From contig NC_092680.1 of assembly GCF_964355755.1 (NCBI RefSeq), positions 5,805,001-5,869,000 on the forward strand: a DNA stretch of 64,000 nucleotides. The letters are read 5' to 3'. The DNA comes from Antedon mediterranea (Eukaryota > Echinodermata > Crinoidea > Comatulida > Antedonidae). A model generated the notes under the pieces. It worked only from the letters and a program-made list of their open reading frames with translations, did no database searches and had not been told where the DNA came from. Positions 45,451 to 57,853 of the stretch are shown here, piece after piece. Made by a program: the position numbers and the translations under genes. Positions within the stretch are counted from its first letter, which is position 1. Each line of letters starts with the position of its first letter.

Positions 45451-47191
45451 CCGGTTTACGATGAAATCGGTCGCGTCTGAAATCGGTCGCGCTTGAAATC
45501 GGTCGCGATAAAATCAACTTCCGGTATTTTGTATGGCGCGCCGCTAGAGCTATACTTTTGATGAAATCGGTCGCGCTATTTTGTATGGATCGAGCGGGAT
45601 GCATGCTAGAGCGGGATAAACATTTTTCGTTTATATAAATTTAATTGATATTTTTTAGGAACTAGATTATTTATGTGGATATTTTTTACTTGGCTAATAA
45701 ATATTTATTATCAATCATTAGGCCTAAATTAATTTTTTTTTTTGTATTTCACAGGTCTCGGAGAAGGACTGTGTCTGTTCTAAATGGCCATTTCTAAACA
45801 CTTTTAAATATTATATTAGGCATAATGTTATATTAGGCATATAATAATTTACCTCTATTTATATGTACTGTAATTAATATATTATTATATAGAGAATATA
45901 CGTCTGCCGTGTCTTTTATTATGCAAACAATTACGTAAAAGAGAACAATTTATTTAAAAACAATAATTTTTACAATATAGCCCGTAAAGCCAGCGTATCC
46001 ATTTTTATACTTATGCATACTGTGGCAGATTATATCATATCCATGTCGTTAACAACATACTATTTTTATTTCTATCCGTTATGTAAGATAATATTAAGTG
46101 TATAATGATTATTGTTGAGGCAAATCACGTGTATATTTTTATTTCTAATGTTTAAAATAGTTTTTAGTAAAATGATCATTATATGCGGATGGTTAAAAGG
46201 CGAGTAACTGAAATAACCCTCCACATAAGCCATATCGGAGATGCGCTTTCTATGATCGTGCAGCTGTTTCCTCTAACAATACGTTATTTTGCTGACGGGG
46301 TTTCCCCTTTTTAAAAAACACGCACTTTGTTAGTGTGTCAACTCATGGACAAAACACGTACGATCGTTGTCCATGGCGAGGTAAAGATGACAGTTGACTG
46401 TATGATTTATATATAATGTACGTATATACGTCGGCGATACTATAGATTTTAATTTGAATATCGTTTATATCATTTATAATACAGTAATCATTTAATGTAA
46501 ATTTAAGTAAGTGCAACTCAGTGTCTCACATTCATACGCCGTTCGTAAATAAATGTTTAAATATCAGTGCAGATTACCTCTTTGAGAATCGTGTCCACCT
46601 TTATTATCCATACATTATTATTCTCACATCAATCATTGTACATCATAGTCCTACTGTAGGCCGGTAGATTGATTTATAACGGCATATTATTATATTTTAT
46701 TAATATCCTAAAACCATACGTAATTGTTTGCATAATAAAAGACACGACAGACATATATTCTCTATATAATATATTAATTACAGTACATATAAATAGAGGT
46801 AAATTATTATATGCCTTATATAATATTATGCCTAATATAATATTTAAACGTGTTTAGAAATGGCCATTTTGAACAGACACAGTCCTTCTCCGAGACCTGT
46901 GAAATTAAAAAAAAAATTAATTTAATGATTGACAATAAATATTTATTAACCAAATAAAAAATATCCACATAAATAATCTAGTTCCTAAAAAATATCAATT
47001 AAATATATATAAACGAAAAATGTATATCCGCTCTAGCATGCATCCCGCTCGATCCATACAAAATAGCGCGACCGATATAATCAAAAGTATAGCTCTAGCG
47101 GCGCGCCATACAAAATACCGGAAGTTGATTTTATCGCGACCGATTTCAAACGCGACCGATTTCAAGCGCGACCGATTTCATCTGACACCGG
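45451..47191. mobile_element. fold-back DNA transposon with about 480-bp inverted arms
   Basis: The left arm (45451-45937) and right arm (46717-47191) are inverted copies. The outer tips are CCGGTTTACGATGAAATC and GATTTCATCTGACACCGG, flanked by CTAG on both sides (45447-45450, 47192-47195). The subterminal regions contain three or four direct repeats of GAAATCGGTCGCG on the left and the complement on the right, as expected for transposase-binding sites. The roughly 780-bp AT-rich centre encodes nothing visible, so it is non-autonomous. Superfamily not determined. Confidence 0.9.
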
Positions 47192-47356
47192 CTAGCCCCT
47201 AGGTCTACCTTATTTAGGGCTTTAATTAGGTGCGCTGGTCTTGTAAGTTGTAGTAGTGGATGAATTGGGCAAGCGTGCAATAAAAGCTAGGCCTAGCTGC
47301 TGTAACTATAAATCTAGAAAATTCACAACAACAACTGAACACAGTGAACAGCACAA

Positions 47357-47494
47357 GCTTGGTTGGTTCCCACTCTCGGACGACGTAAAGCGCAACGCAA
47401 GCGAGTTGACATATGGCATGATTTATGATCTATCGTGTCGTTATTGGTCCAATTAGTTGCGTTGCGCAGTCTCTTTGGTGGGAACCAACCTTTA
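47357..47494. mobile_element. MITE, GGTTGGTTCCCAC ends
   Basis: Left GGTTGGTTCCCAC and right GTGGGAACCAACC with ACGCAAGCGAGT and TAGTTGCGTTGCG inside. Same family type as 40243-40423; lies 170 bp upstream of the TAF1C start. Confidence 0.68.
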
Positions 47495-47664
47495 GCGAAT
47501 AAAAGGTACTTGTGACTTTTTAAGCAGTTTTCAAAAAGATCCTTAATTTTCATGCTAAGTGAATAACTATGCAACCACTTAGCTACAGTAGCTTGCGTAA
47601 CCAATCTTTTAATTTTAATCAAACCTATTTTATTATTCTTTTTCTTTTAATCAGATAGTTTGAG

Positions 47665-50600
47665 ATGGAATTTCCGAAGTACAATTATCCATTGTCTTGG
47701 AGAAGAACTTCTGAGGACATCCCAAAACTTAGTGATGATTACGGTTGCTATGGAGCTGTTGCTTTTACAGAATCTGCATCTTCAAATGTAAATGACAATG
47801 ATAACTCGCAAACATCCAATTTTGCATTCAACTTTAAACGCAACCCTGGAAAACAAGAAAGGTGTCACTACACTGCCACGTCCACCAGTTTACCATTACT
47901 TCATCCAGAAGAAGGTACAGCATTTACAACCCAAGAGTCAGTAGTTGAATTAATATAGAAATTAATGACTACGTCAAGCATAAGTAAAGTACCGACAAGT
48001 CTGTTACTAACCTGTCTGCTAACCAGTATATAAATGTAATGAGTTGATTGGCCCAAGGGTTTTAAATGATGTGGAAGAACGTGACTTTTGACAACAAATG
48101 AGTTTTCTTGGCTTCTTGTATTTCTTATCGAAGTAATTATATTCATCTGTGATTCTGTTTTTTCTGAGATTTTCATGTAAATAAAACATTTCTTTACAAT
48201 AATAAAAGCCAAGAAACTCATTTGTTGTCATGAGTTCTCCCACAATAATGTAAGTCATTAAAAAAGTTACAAGATTTACACAGACATTTTTTACCCGGAA
48301 CTACCCTTTAAAAAAAAAGACTTCCATTGGCTGACACAACAGCCTTTATACCATTTTTATAGAATTTGATATCATTTCCTATGTTTCCGTATAATTTCAG
48401 ATCCGGGAATACCAGATGTAACAATAGAAGATCTATTTCAATATACATTAAGCTTTCGAAATAAAAACCAACCAGTAAGGAACAACCGAGCTGCTCAGCA
48501 GGTAACTAATATCATTCAAGTTATGTACTTATATATATTTTACTACACATAATCAAATATCGTATACTCTATCTAGTCTAACAATATATCAATCTTCTAT
48601 CGACTAAAGCCGAAGTATAGTCGTTATCTCGGGACCGTTCTATGGTCACCACCAGGTAGGCTTACTGTATCAAGGCTTTTATGAATGGATGACGAGTTGG
48701 GAGCAGGAACGCTAGTAGACCAAACCCAGTACCGTTTTGATTACGATCATGCGGGAAATTACCTCACAACATTTGTATAACCATAAGCAAATTGAAAGGT
48801 TGCAATCCATATAAGACGAGGGGAGTTGTTTTCTGTCATTTGTGGCCGAATCTGCTTTCAATTCAATAAATGTTTTTATATTCCTCATATTATTACTGTA
48901 CATTGTTATTTAAATGCAGAATATTGTGTATTTTAATGATATCACTTGTATTGATATTCTGTTATTTAATTTTAGGCTGCATATTTTTATAAAAATTACC
49001 CTGATATTGCATTTGACACAAGCGAAACCATTTTATCAGGGTGCTTTAGAACAGTTGGTGAAGGGCGTATTTATCAGGTAAATACTGTACTTCTTGTGTC
49101 TATACAAATGATATAAAGGCATATAAAATGTTAGTATGAATCGGTGTGAATTACAATTTTGTAAATTGTAAGTGTTTGTAGAACATGCATATTTACCATG
49201 CTAACAAGAGGTCTAATTAGCCTAGCTTATGACGTTGTTTGCCCCTTGGAAAAAGAGCAGAAAAGAGCCCTATTGTGGGCTTGCCCTCAATAAACATAAA
49301 ACTAATCTTTTTGTGCTTCACAGAAATATAAAAAGAAATACAGAAATTCAGTTGTACCTGTGAAGGTTGGTAATTTAGAGAAAGAAAATATGTACAGATT
49401 ATTAGGCGATGTACTGTCAGACATACCCATTGATTTAACACAGACATTACTACATGAAGAGATTGAATCATTATCAAAAAAAATCGTAAGTTTTATATTT
49501 ACAAATTCTGCTGTTATTGAGTTCTAAATAAAATAGATTATCCAAGTGAATAAAATATTTTTATATACAGCCACACTGTGTTGAAACACCGATTAAAACT
49601 ACATTGGGCCCGGTTGCGTTGTTCTGGATTAGAGTCGTCTGGGAATTGCGGCGGGTGCTGTATATACCAGAGAGTGATGATGTTATGATAATATTGGACT
49701 ACCATGTGATAGGCATGGGTTTGAGCCTATCTGTACCATACTGATTGCATCCTTAGGCAAGATGCTTTTCTCTCATTGCCTTGTCCTTTGGATGGGATTT
49801 AAAGCCGTTTGTCCCACTTACATGTAAATGTGCATGTTAAAGAACTTGGTACACTATTCGAAAAGAGTAAGGGATCGTCTGCCAGTTTGCTGATCTGGTA
49901 AGCTACCATGGGTCCATGGAGGACTTAATCCAAATTTCTTCAGTTTTCAGTTTAGCTTGAGGACCAAGAATAATACATTTAACATTTATGAATGAAAAAT
50001 ATTGTTTACAATATTTTATTTATCAAAGGTAAACAACCCATTATATTGTGGTGGGTGCATTGCATACCAACAAGTTCGCAAGAATGCTGGTGTAGTACTT
50101 GGTGTTTGTGGACCATCACTGGACATACTCAGTATCCTTTTTAATTTTTCATTTCCTCCAGCTACCAATTCAAGTAAACAATTATTACAGTATAGTCACT
50201 GTAGATATCTAAACACCATTCATTAAAAAAAATGAATTTGACTGGTTTTTGAGTAGATGTCCAAAGCTCTGTCTACACTATTAAACTAGTTTGACAAAAA
50301 AGCCCAAATATGGTGGTGATATGCCCAAATATGGTAGTGATATGGCATCATCATGTCCATATATGGGCACATCACAATTTGTTGTCACATAAAGTTTGAT
50401 AATGTAGACAGAGCTTTACATGCTTCTCCAAATAATTCCACTATCTTAATGAATACTAATAATAGGAAAATCCTAATTTTTTTTAATTAATTGAATGCTT
50501 AAAGGGAGATATATCAAGAGCGATTGGTGAATACTACCAGAGGGTGTTAGCTGGATTCCTACACATCTATCAACCCAAAACCTGCAACACTTTGTTCTTT

Positions 50601-53600
50601 GGGGTCATCCTCTACACAGTATTTACCAAGACTAAAGTGTTAATGATTAAAATAATATTATTCCTTAAATGATGGATTTTAGAAATTCAACCAATATCAG
50701 TTAAAAGGGTGTCTTCAAAGAGGAAGCATGCTGATTTTGATCATGTGCCAACATCACATTCCTCTTTTCCGTCACACACACCATCCCAAGATGTCACATC
50801 TTTGAAGTCACCCACACCATCCCGAAGTGTCGCATCTTTCACGTCGCCTAAACCATTCCACACATCTTCAACTCTACCACTAGTATCTTCAACACCACTA
50901 TGGAAGACCTCTTTATCGCCATCTGTCAATTCTCAAAATACCTCACAGTCATCTTCTGATGATATTGCAAGACCTGCACCATCTAAACGCGGAGGTGCTG
51001 ATTATAGACTCTTAACAGAAAAAGAACCGCACTTAATAGCATTCCAGGGTGTCATCAGGCAAATCACATCTACTAAAGCATCGTTTCAAGGTAAACCTGC
51101 TTTTCAATTCCTATAGTTTCTGTTGACAATTTATTTAAAATAAGTTGTTTTGCTGAAGAAAATAATAAAATCACTTTATATATATTTTGATGGAGTCTAA
51201 ATTTGTACAAATACAATTTTTGGAAACTAGTTAATAAATAAATATGTACATTTGTTGTTATATGTACTGTACAGAGTTTTGTGGACACTATTGTAATAAC
51301 ATTGGTTTACCAGGTAAATTAAACAACACTATTTTCAGTGGTATTGTTCTAGAGAAGTATAACAAGCCTTATCTCCTTGTCTCTCCATATTTTTATTGAA
51401 GTATATCAAGTACTTTTCTTGATACTTAGTGGCGCAACAGCTATTTATTTTATTTAATTTATTTTATTCATTTCGGCAATAAACATAAAATAATAATTAC
51501 AAAAAAAAAACCATAGAAATATGTATATATATATATGAAATACAAGACACGAAGCCGAGGAAAGACAAAAGCATTAAACAAAACGCTGACACCGGTAAGG
51601 TGTGTCTCTCCAACACAAACATTACAAATAACAAGAATATATACTAAAATAGTAGACATATCATTTCATTTAAAAAGTTAAAAAGTTTCTCTCCGACATT
51701 TAAAATATAGCTTTAGAGATAATTTAAAATTAATAAATGAACCATTAACAAAAATAAATTGCGAATCTCATTGGGTATGGAATTCCAAGTTCTAGTGAAT
51801 CTGGTCGGGATGCAAAATTTTGACATATCATTACTGGAGCGAAGATGCTTGAAAGTGAGAGTATCATGACGATTATTAACTATGAGTAAATTATAAATAA
51901 TAGATCTTTGATGATAAAGTAAAACATTGCAAACAAATAGAACAGTATAACAATCTCTAATAGCGATTGTGGATGGGATATCAAGAGTGTCTATATAAAG
52001 TGTGATATGGCCAAATATGGTAGATATAGCAGTGTGTCAATGCTATGAGTGCTCATTGGCTAAACCCAGTTTAAGCAGTGCCCTGAATCATCAAAATATG
52101 TCAAAAAAGGCTAAAAACTCCCGACCTCCAGCGTTCCAGGGTTCTATAACAAGGGGCCTAAGGCATCTGCGTTACGCCACAGATTTCTCATCTTTTAGAG
52201 CTTCTCGAATCTATTAAATAAGAATTAATATTACTTCTGAAAGGATATATATTATGTGTTACAAGTATTATTTTTCACCGTTTCTTCTTATTTTCAGAGC
52301 TTGTTTACGTGGGTATAAGAACGGATTATCACTGCTACATTTTAACAATTGAAAGCAATAGCGATGACCTGAAGTTTCAGATATTGCACACTGTGAAATT
52401 TCAACATCAACTCACATTTATTGCATTAAGGTATGCTACCATTTCTTAAGCCCTGTCTATCAAACTTTATGTGACAAAAAATGTGATGGGCCCATATATG
52501 GACATGATGATGTCATATCAACTATTTGGGCATATAACTACCATATTTGGCCATATCACACTTTTTTTTTTCAAACTAGTTTGATAGTGTAGACAGAGCT
52601 TTAGAGATTTAAATGTATTGAATCATAAAGTGGTGTAAACTGAATTGTCCAGAGAAAAAGTGTTTTCACTTGGCACATCACTCTGAGTACAATATGATAA
52701 AATTGATGCCAAATATAGCATTTATAATTGTTATTCATTGTATTATATTGTTAATGGCACTCACACCGGCGCCTTATGTTGTATTTCTTATAGCACCACA
52801 GTATCCCATCTCTTCAACACGCAACTCAAAATAATACTGTTAAATTACCCTGCTTCTGATAATAATAATAGTTCATTCTTATATAGCGCATTATAAGGAA
52901 ACTCTCAATGCACTGTACATAAATTAAAATAGACGAGAAGTGGGAATAATTTAAAGATATATTAGTACATATGAACCAAAATGCATAATTGTTTATGCTT
53001 TCTTACAGTCCCTTTATTCATGGTGAGTGTGTTATAACATTAGAAAATGGTGGAGTTGATTTAATCACTGAGTCAGGGTAAGATTAACTATTTTTGACAA
53101 TTTCATCAGCTACTGTATAGTTTTAGATGCATTTACTCAATCATAGCATATTTATGTTTTTCATCAAAATTGACATTGTGACAATAACATTATTTAACAA
53201 ACCACTAACTTAAAGCTCAGGTACAGGCATGAATTTTAAATATAATATTTGGTTAATTGTACATAAATCAAATATTTGTAACAGAAATCAAGACAAAAAA
53301 ACATGAATTCCCCTTAATATGGTCAAATACAAAATTTGGCAAAATTATTCCATAAAAACCAGGAAGACATTTTTTCAGTAGTTAGGTAGTTAACCTAATG
53401 TAATAACATGTCTGGTGACTCCCTAGACGGTAAAAAAAGATGGTGGATATACGGTTGATAATTTTTGCTATAGCATGAAAATAAAAATCTGAAGTTGAAT
53501 AAAAATATCAGAAATGTAATATTCAAGTTATATTACCTATATTTAGTCATCTGATAAAATTTTTTACCACACCGTTTATTTTTCATAGCTTTTTAAAATG

Positions 53601-56600
53601 CCTCTCTATTTACAAAATTTGTGTACAAAAGAATAGAGATTTTACTGTGTAATTTGAACTATCCCCCCACTGATAAGAAAGTGCTTATTTTCAACAAGCT
53701 CGTGTAACACAAATAAAATCCCAAAAATTATGAAACATAGGGGAAACTATAGATCGATAATTATTGGAATGTATGATCAATAGAAATTTTTTGCCCGCAC
53801 CTGGCCTTTAAGCCACACTAAAATTATAAATACGATATCATTAACCCCAAATGGTAGTAATAATTGTTTATTTTATAGTATTTTTCTTCCTTGTTTTTTA
53901 GTGTAGAGACTCAGATTTCACCTGTATTTGAGGGATTTACTGGTTCTGTGTGGAGGCAATGTCACTTTGGTAGTCATGCCAGGCTGATAGTATCAACAGA
54001 ACATAAAAAAATTGATCTAATAGATACAAAGGTGTGTAAAACAATACCATAAATCAAAGGTTTTATAATAATAAAGAGTGGCATTAGTAGGTGACATTAT
54101 TCAGCAAGGTGTATATATCACAGCGTTATTATAATAATAATAATATCTTGGATTTATAAAGCGCTTAGTGTTGTGAAACCTCTAAAGCGCTGTCACACAT
54201 ATTATCTTGGTAATTTTTGGATCAAACATGTATGGAAACGTACCCCCATAATGCAGCTAGTAATCAGCACAAAGTTGTGCCTTGAGCTTTACCAGATACC
54301 CATTTGTACACCTGGGTGGAGAGAGGCTTTTATTACATGCAACATTTCTACTCTTTTTACAGAACTATTTCTTGCGTTTAGCTTGGTAGCTTAGTAGCTT
54401 GTTTTTGTATTTCTAGGATACTGGACACCTGAAAGAAACAAATTTGTTCCAATTGCCAAGCAAGCATTTGACAACGTTGGAAGACATCTTGGTTTCTAGG
54501 CAGCATCCTAACAACTACTTCTTTCATTTTGTCGCTACTCATCACCAACTCTTGATGTTTGATGAGAGGTTGCCACAAGTACCAGTAAGGCTTCCAAAAA
54601 ATAATATTCTATAGTTATTCTATAAGTAGTTTTTGATTTGCAATCAATCCCTTGAAAATAGTTCATTTACCACGATGTGGCGAATTAATTCCTCCGTAAC
54701 TTACCATAGCACCACCTCAATTTAATGAAGTGGCGTAAGAGACTGATGGTTCGTATCAGAATCTTCCCTCCCTCTTCTTCTTTAAATGTTTCTTGAATTC
54801 AATAGTACTTTCAGCTTCTACAATGTTGGCAGGAAGTGTGTTCCAAACATTTATTATCCTTTGTGAAAAAAAATGCCGCCTACAGTTCAAACGGGCCAAT
54901 GTTTTATTTAGTTTCCAGCTGTGGCCTCTAGTAACTGAACCAATAGACAAATCAAAAAGTAAATCTCTATTAATATCCTCTTTTCCTCTTCAAATTGTGT
55001 ATGTTTCAATTAGGTCCCATCTGGTTCTTCTCTCCTCCAATGTTGTCAGATCAAATGCCATGTCAGGGACATTAGAGCGTGCTTCGTCACTACATTCCTT
55101 AAAACAAGTATTCTAGGTCCATGGGAGAACAAATGATACAAAATGCGCAGGTCCCGGCTGGTCAAAAATCCAACACTCTGTCCTATACAGTGAAAAATAT
55201 ATTAAAGATGCCAGGTGAACAACTGAAAGTTATTTAAATAAAATTGGACACAATTAAACTTCTTTTTTTTTAGATATTAGAGTGGAACCATTTATTGACA
55301 ACACCTCCAAACTACATCGATGTCTTTGCACCAGTAAACAAGGATCATGTGGTAATGGTAGCTTCTTATGCTTCCAATGAAGCTCACTGCTTCCAGTTTA
55401 AAGGTACCATTCGTCTTCTTTGTTTCTTTGTAATTTCCTTGTTGATTTATGTTATGTCATTTTGGTTTTAGTGTATTTTTTTATTCTTTAAGTGAAGAAA
55501 GCCAAACCTCCAAGTGTTGTTGGTCCTGGTTGGAAAATAGCGACTATCAGGTAAGTTAATTAAACTGCGACACAGTGCTAGCAATTTTTTATCGATCTGA
55601 TGATAATGATTTATTGATTGATCAATGATTCTTGTTAGCGTACCACAAACATGCTTGATTTCAACTTTAACGTGTCAGTCGGTTTGTTTGTTCTCCCTAG
55701 GGGTTGGTTCTCTCTTCTACCATCCCTACCATCAGCAAGCCATGTGTATGAAGCAGCAAGGCAGAGACTTGAGAAACCATTTATTGGTGTTTGTATTATT
55801 GGACATCAGTCAAGTAAACACTCGGGATTCACAACTCTTATGGTAATTCAAATAAAAATACACGACAAATGATTGTTCCCCGGAAAAATTAATTAAAACC
55901 TTTAATGTCATATAATAGTTATTCAATTTCACCAAAAATGTAATATTTATACCAATGTTAAGATTCCAGTTTAGTATAGATTTAATAGTAACAGTTTCAT
56001 TAATATCTATATTATTATTTTTAGCTTCCACCAATATCTATATCAGTGTCTGAATTAATTAAATTACTTTTTTCATCTAGTCCAATTCCCTTGGTGATGT
56101 CTTTTACCAAACGTACATATCAACCCATCACAGACCAGCATTGGATAAAACACTGAATGTGGGACCTGGTTGTCCAGAATTTAAACTCAACAAAGCTGAA
56201 TTAAAGAGGTGTTATGATTGGCTAAATGCTCTTACCCTTGACTATGAGAAAAACCCAATAGATGATGGATGCCTTGTTGATGCAAAGAAAATAGATGCAT
56301 CAGATTTATGTGAAGGTAAAATAATGCAATAATAATGATAACATTTGTGAGGTAAAATCAAAAACCATAAATAATTATTATTATAAACAATTTTTTATTA
56401 ATATTATAATCATAACAATAATTAAATAAGTATAAAATAATTGATTAACCAATTTATGACAGTCTAATCAATATACAAGATCATTACATCCAACTGCCAG
56501 CATCATTTGAATATACACTAATATAATCAAACATCGTATACCCTATCTCAAACAAATAATATCTACTATCAACTAAAGCCAAAGTATAGTCACCACCAGG

Positions 56601-57853
56601 TAGGCTTGCTTGATCAACACTTCTATGAATGGATGACTAGTTGGGAGCAAAAACACTAGTAGACCAACCCCAGTATCGTTTTGATTGATTACTTTTATTT
56701 TACATGTATTTTGTATTAGAGGTGTGCATGGAGTTGGAGCCTGACCCTGGATGTCCCTTCTGCTGCAAAGAACCAACAACAAGCAGGTATGGTCACATGT
56801 CACCATTGAATTGTCCAGCATGTGGCCTCAATCCAGACGTCTCATTTAATCTCTTAGAGAAGTATAATACAGAATCTTGTATCCTAACCAAAAAAAGTCT
56901 GGGAATGTCTGATGCTGAGGAAGAAGAGGAAATAATTGGAGATGACCTGGATGTTGAACTAAAAGGCTTGGATACAGATGAAGTTGGACAGGCGCTGTTA
57001 AGGGCATGGAAAGCATCAGCAACAGATATTGAGGTAGGTAACAGCTATACAATTAGGCGGATCAGAGAGTGTTTAGTGAATTTTGAAAATTACAATAAAA
57101 AAGATAGGAAATTAGATTAAGTTTAGTACAGAACTTGATTTTAAAATATTTAGGACCATGTCATCCCTATACTAATGACTGCATATCGATCAATTTATTT
57201 GGAATTACACATTTACACCAGTGGCACACACAACATGTTTACCGCCACAATACATAAAAATGTGATTAATATGGTGAAATACTACAGCTAATTAATATTA
57301 ATATGAATAGTAATAAACAACAACATGATAACTCTATTAAATTGTACAGATGCTAGAGACATAAGGCCCCCCTCCCCCTCAGGCGTTTTAATGCATGTTT
57401 TTTTCCTCTGGGAAACCTCTAGGGCCCCTGGGTTTAGCCTGTAAGCACTCATAGCCGTTATGCCACTGGATGCTAGGTGAATATACACAACACACTAATT
57501 AAAAATGTCTTTAAAATTGTGCTTATTCTAAAGTTTTTTCAAACAGTATATTTCAGTTGTTTGTGTAACTGATTTTGATCTCAAATTCACAGCCAAACGA
57601 TATAGGTACAAATACACCGAAAAGACAACATACAGACTCACAAGGCAAGTCAGGGAGACCACCAAACACACCGAACCAAGATGTTACAGATAGTAGGAAT
57701 GTTAACCAGGAAGAAATTCCATTATCACAAGATCCCGCGTCACAGGAAAGCATCGACATGTTCAGTCAGTCTAACTCTCAATCCCAGACTATTAGACAAT
57801 CGGGAAGAAAACGAAAACGACCGGCAAAATTACGCGGAGTAATGGGATTTTAA
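47665..57853 (+). CDS. TAF1C: TATA box-binding protein-associated factor, RNA polymerase I, subunit C
   Basis: Sixteen phase-consistent exons: 47665-47914, 48401-48501, 48976-49077, 49324-49485, 50029-50131, 50683-51090, 52298-52430, 53009-53077, 53902-54031, 54417-54584, 55274-55403, 55493-55550, 55701-55842, 56081-56315, 56720-57033, 57593-57853; about 921 residues (human about 869). Diagnostic matches: VGIRTDYHCYI (family RSDYHC), LLMFDERLPQVPILEWNH (family LYLVDERLPLVPMLKWNH), GDVFYQ and the basic terminus ending in MGF, as in human. TAF1C is the SL1 subunit that contacts RRN3 and recruits Pol I to rDNA promoters; the middle is WD-like. Exon 6 is Ser/Pro/Thr-rich. Exon 15 has CPFC and CPAC 17 residues apart, a possible zinc-binding insertion I do not recall from the human protein. 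Exon 13's acceptor was chosen at 55700 because the upstream AG would give the wrong frame. Confidence 0.92.
48078..48238. mobile_element. hairpin MITE in TAF1C intron 1
   Basis: Arms GACAACAAATGAGTTTTCTT and AAGAAACTCATTTGTTGTC are complementary over about 25 bp (with TTGGCTT/AAGCCAA inside), separated by about 100 bp. Confidence 0.65.
48555..48745. repeat. intronic repeat shared with 56520-56690
   Basis: Common blocks: ACTAAAGCC(G/A)AAGTATAGTC, CACCACCAGGTAGGCTT, CTATGAATGGATGAC(G/T)AG and GTAGACCAA(A/C)CCCAGTA. Both copies are in TAF1C introns; no terminal structure recognised. Confidence 0.7.
49585..49975 (+). mobile_element. tRNA-derived SINE, nearly complete
   Basis: Box B-like GGGTTTGAGCC near 49710, then GCATCCTTAGGCAAGATGC, a signature common in marine invertebrate SINEs, then TTAAAGAACTTGGTACACTA. 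It ends with CAGTTTTCAGTTTAGCTTGA, a tail also present at 33500-33545. Copies in reverse orientation are at 5868 and 10752. Confidence 0.7.
50263..50417. mobile_element. palindromic MITE, AAGCTCTGTCTACA family
   Basis: Full-length copy with TIRs AAAGCTCTGTCTACACTA and its complement. In the TAF1C intron between exons 5 and 6. Confidence 0.8.
51430..51990 (-). mobile_element. LINE 3'-end relic
   Basis: The minus strand reads FKHLRSSNDMSKFCIPTRFT then RTWNSIPNEI, which resembles the C-terminal part of non-LTR reverse transcriptases, followed by stops and AT-rich DNA. It sits in the long TAF1C intron after exon 6. Confidence 0.5.
52448..52602. mobile_element. palindromic MITE, AAGCTCTGTCTACA family
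   Basis: Both TIRs present, one with a short deletion. It lies in the TAF1C intron after exon 7. A solitary internal fragment of the same family lies at about 51992-52030. Confidence 0.78.
54125..54335 (+). mobile_element. LINE/SINE 3'-tail fragment
   Basis: (AAT)n, TTTATAAAGCGCTTAG, then ACCAGATACCCATTTGTACA and CACCTGGGTGGAGAGAGGC. This is the common 3'-tail wording of CR1/L2-like elements in marine invertebrates. A shorter related piece is at 52855-52930. Confidence 0.5.
54756..55110 (-). mobile_element. non-LTR retrotransposon reverse transcriptase C-terminus, decayed
   Basis: Minus-strand translation gives LEERRTRWDLIETYTI, a stop, RGKEDINRDLLFDLSIG, VTRGHSWKLNKTLARLNCRR, HFFSQRIINVWNTLPANIVE and STIEFKKHL. 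This is the classic C-terminal block of CR1/Jockey-type reverse transcriptases. It is truncated at the 5' end and has at least one in-frame stop. TAF1C intron. Confidence 0.82.

Noticed and set aside
55639-55700. Upstream acceptor for TAF1C exon 13 (TTAG at 55635-55638)
   Set aside because: It is in phase but gives a frame unlike the family. The acceptor at 55700 restores LPSLPSASHVYEAARQRLEK and joins to GDVFYQ correctly.
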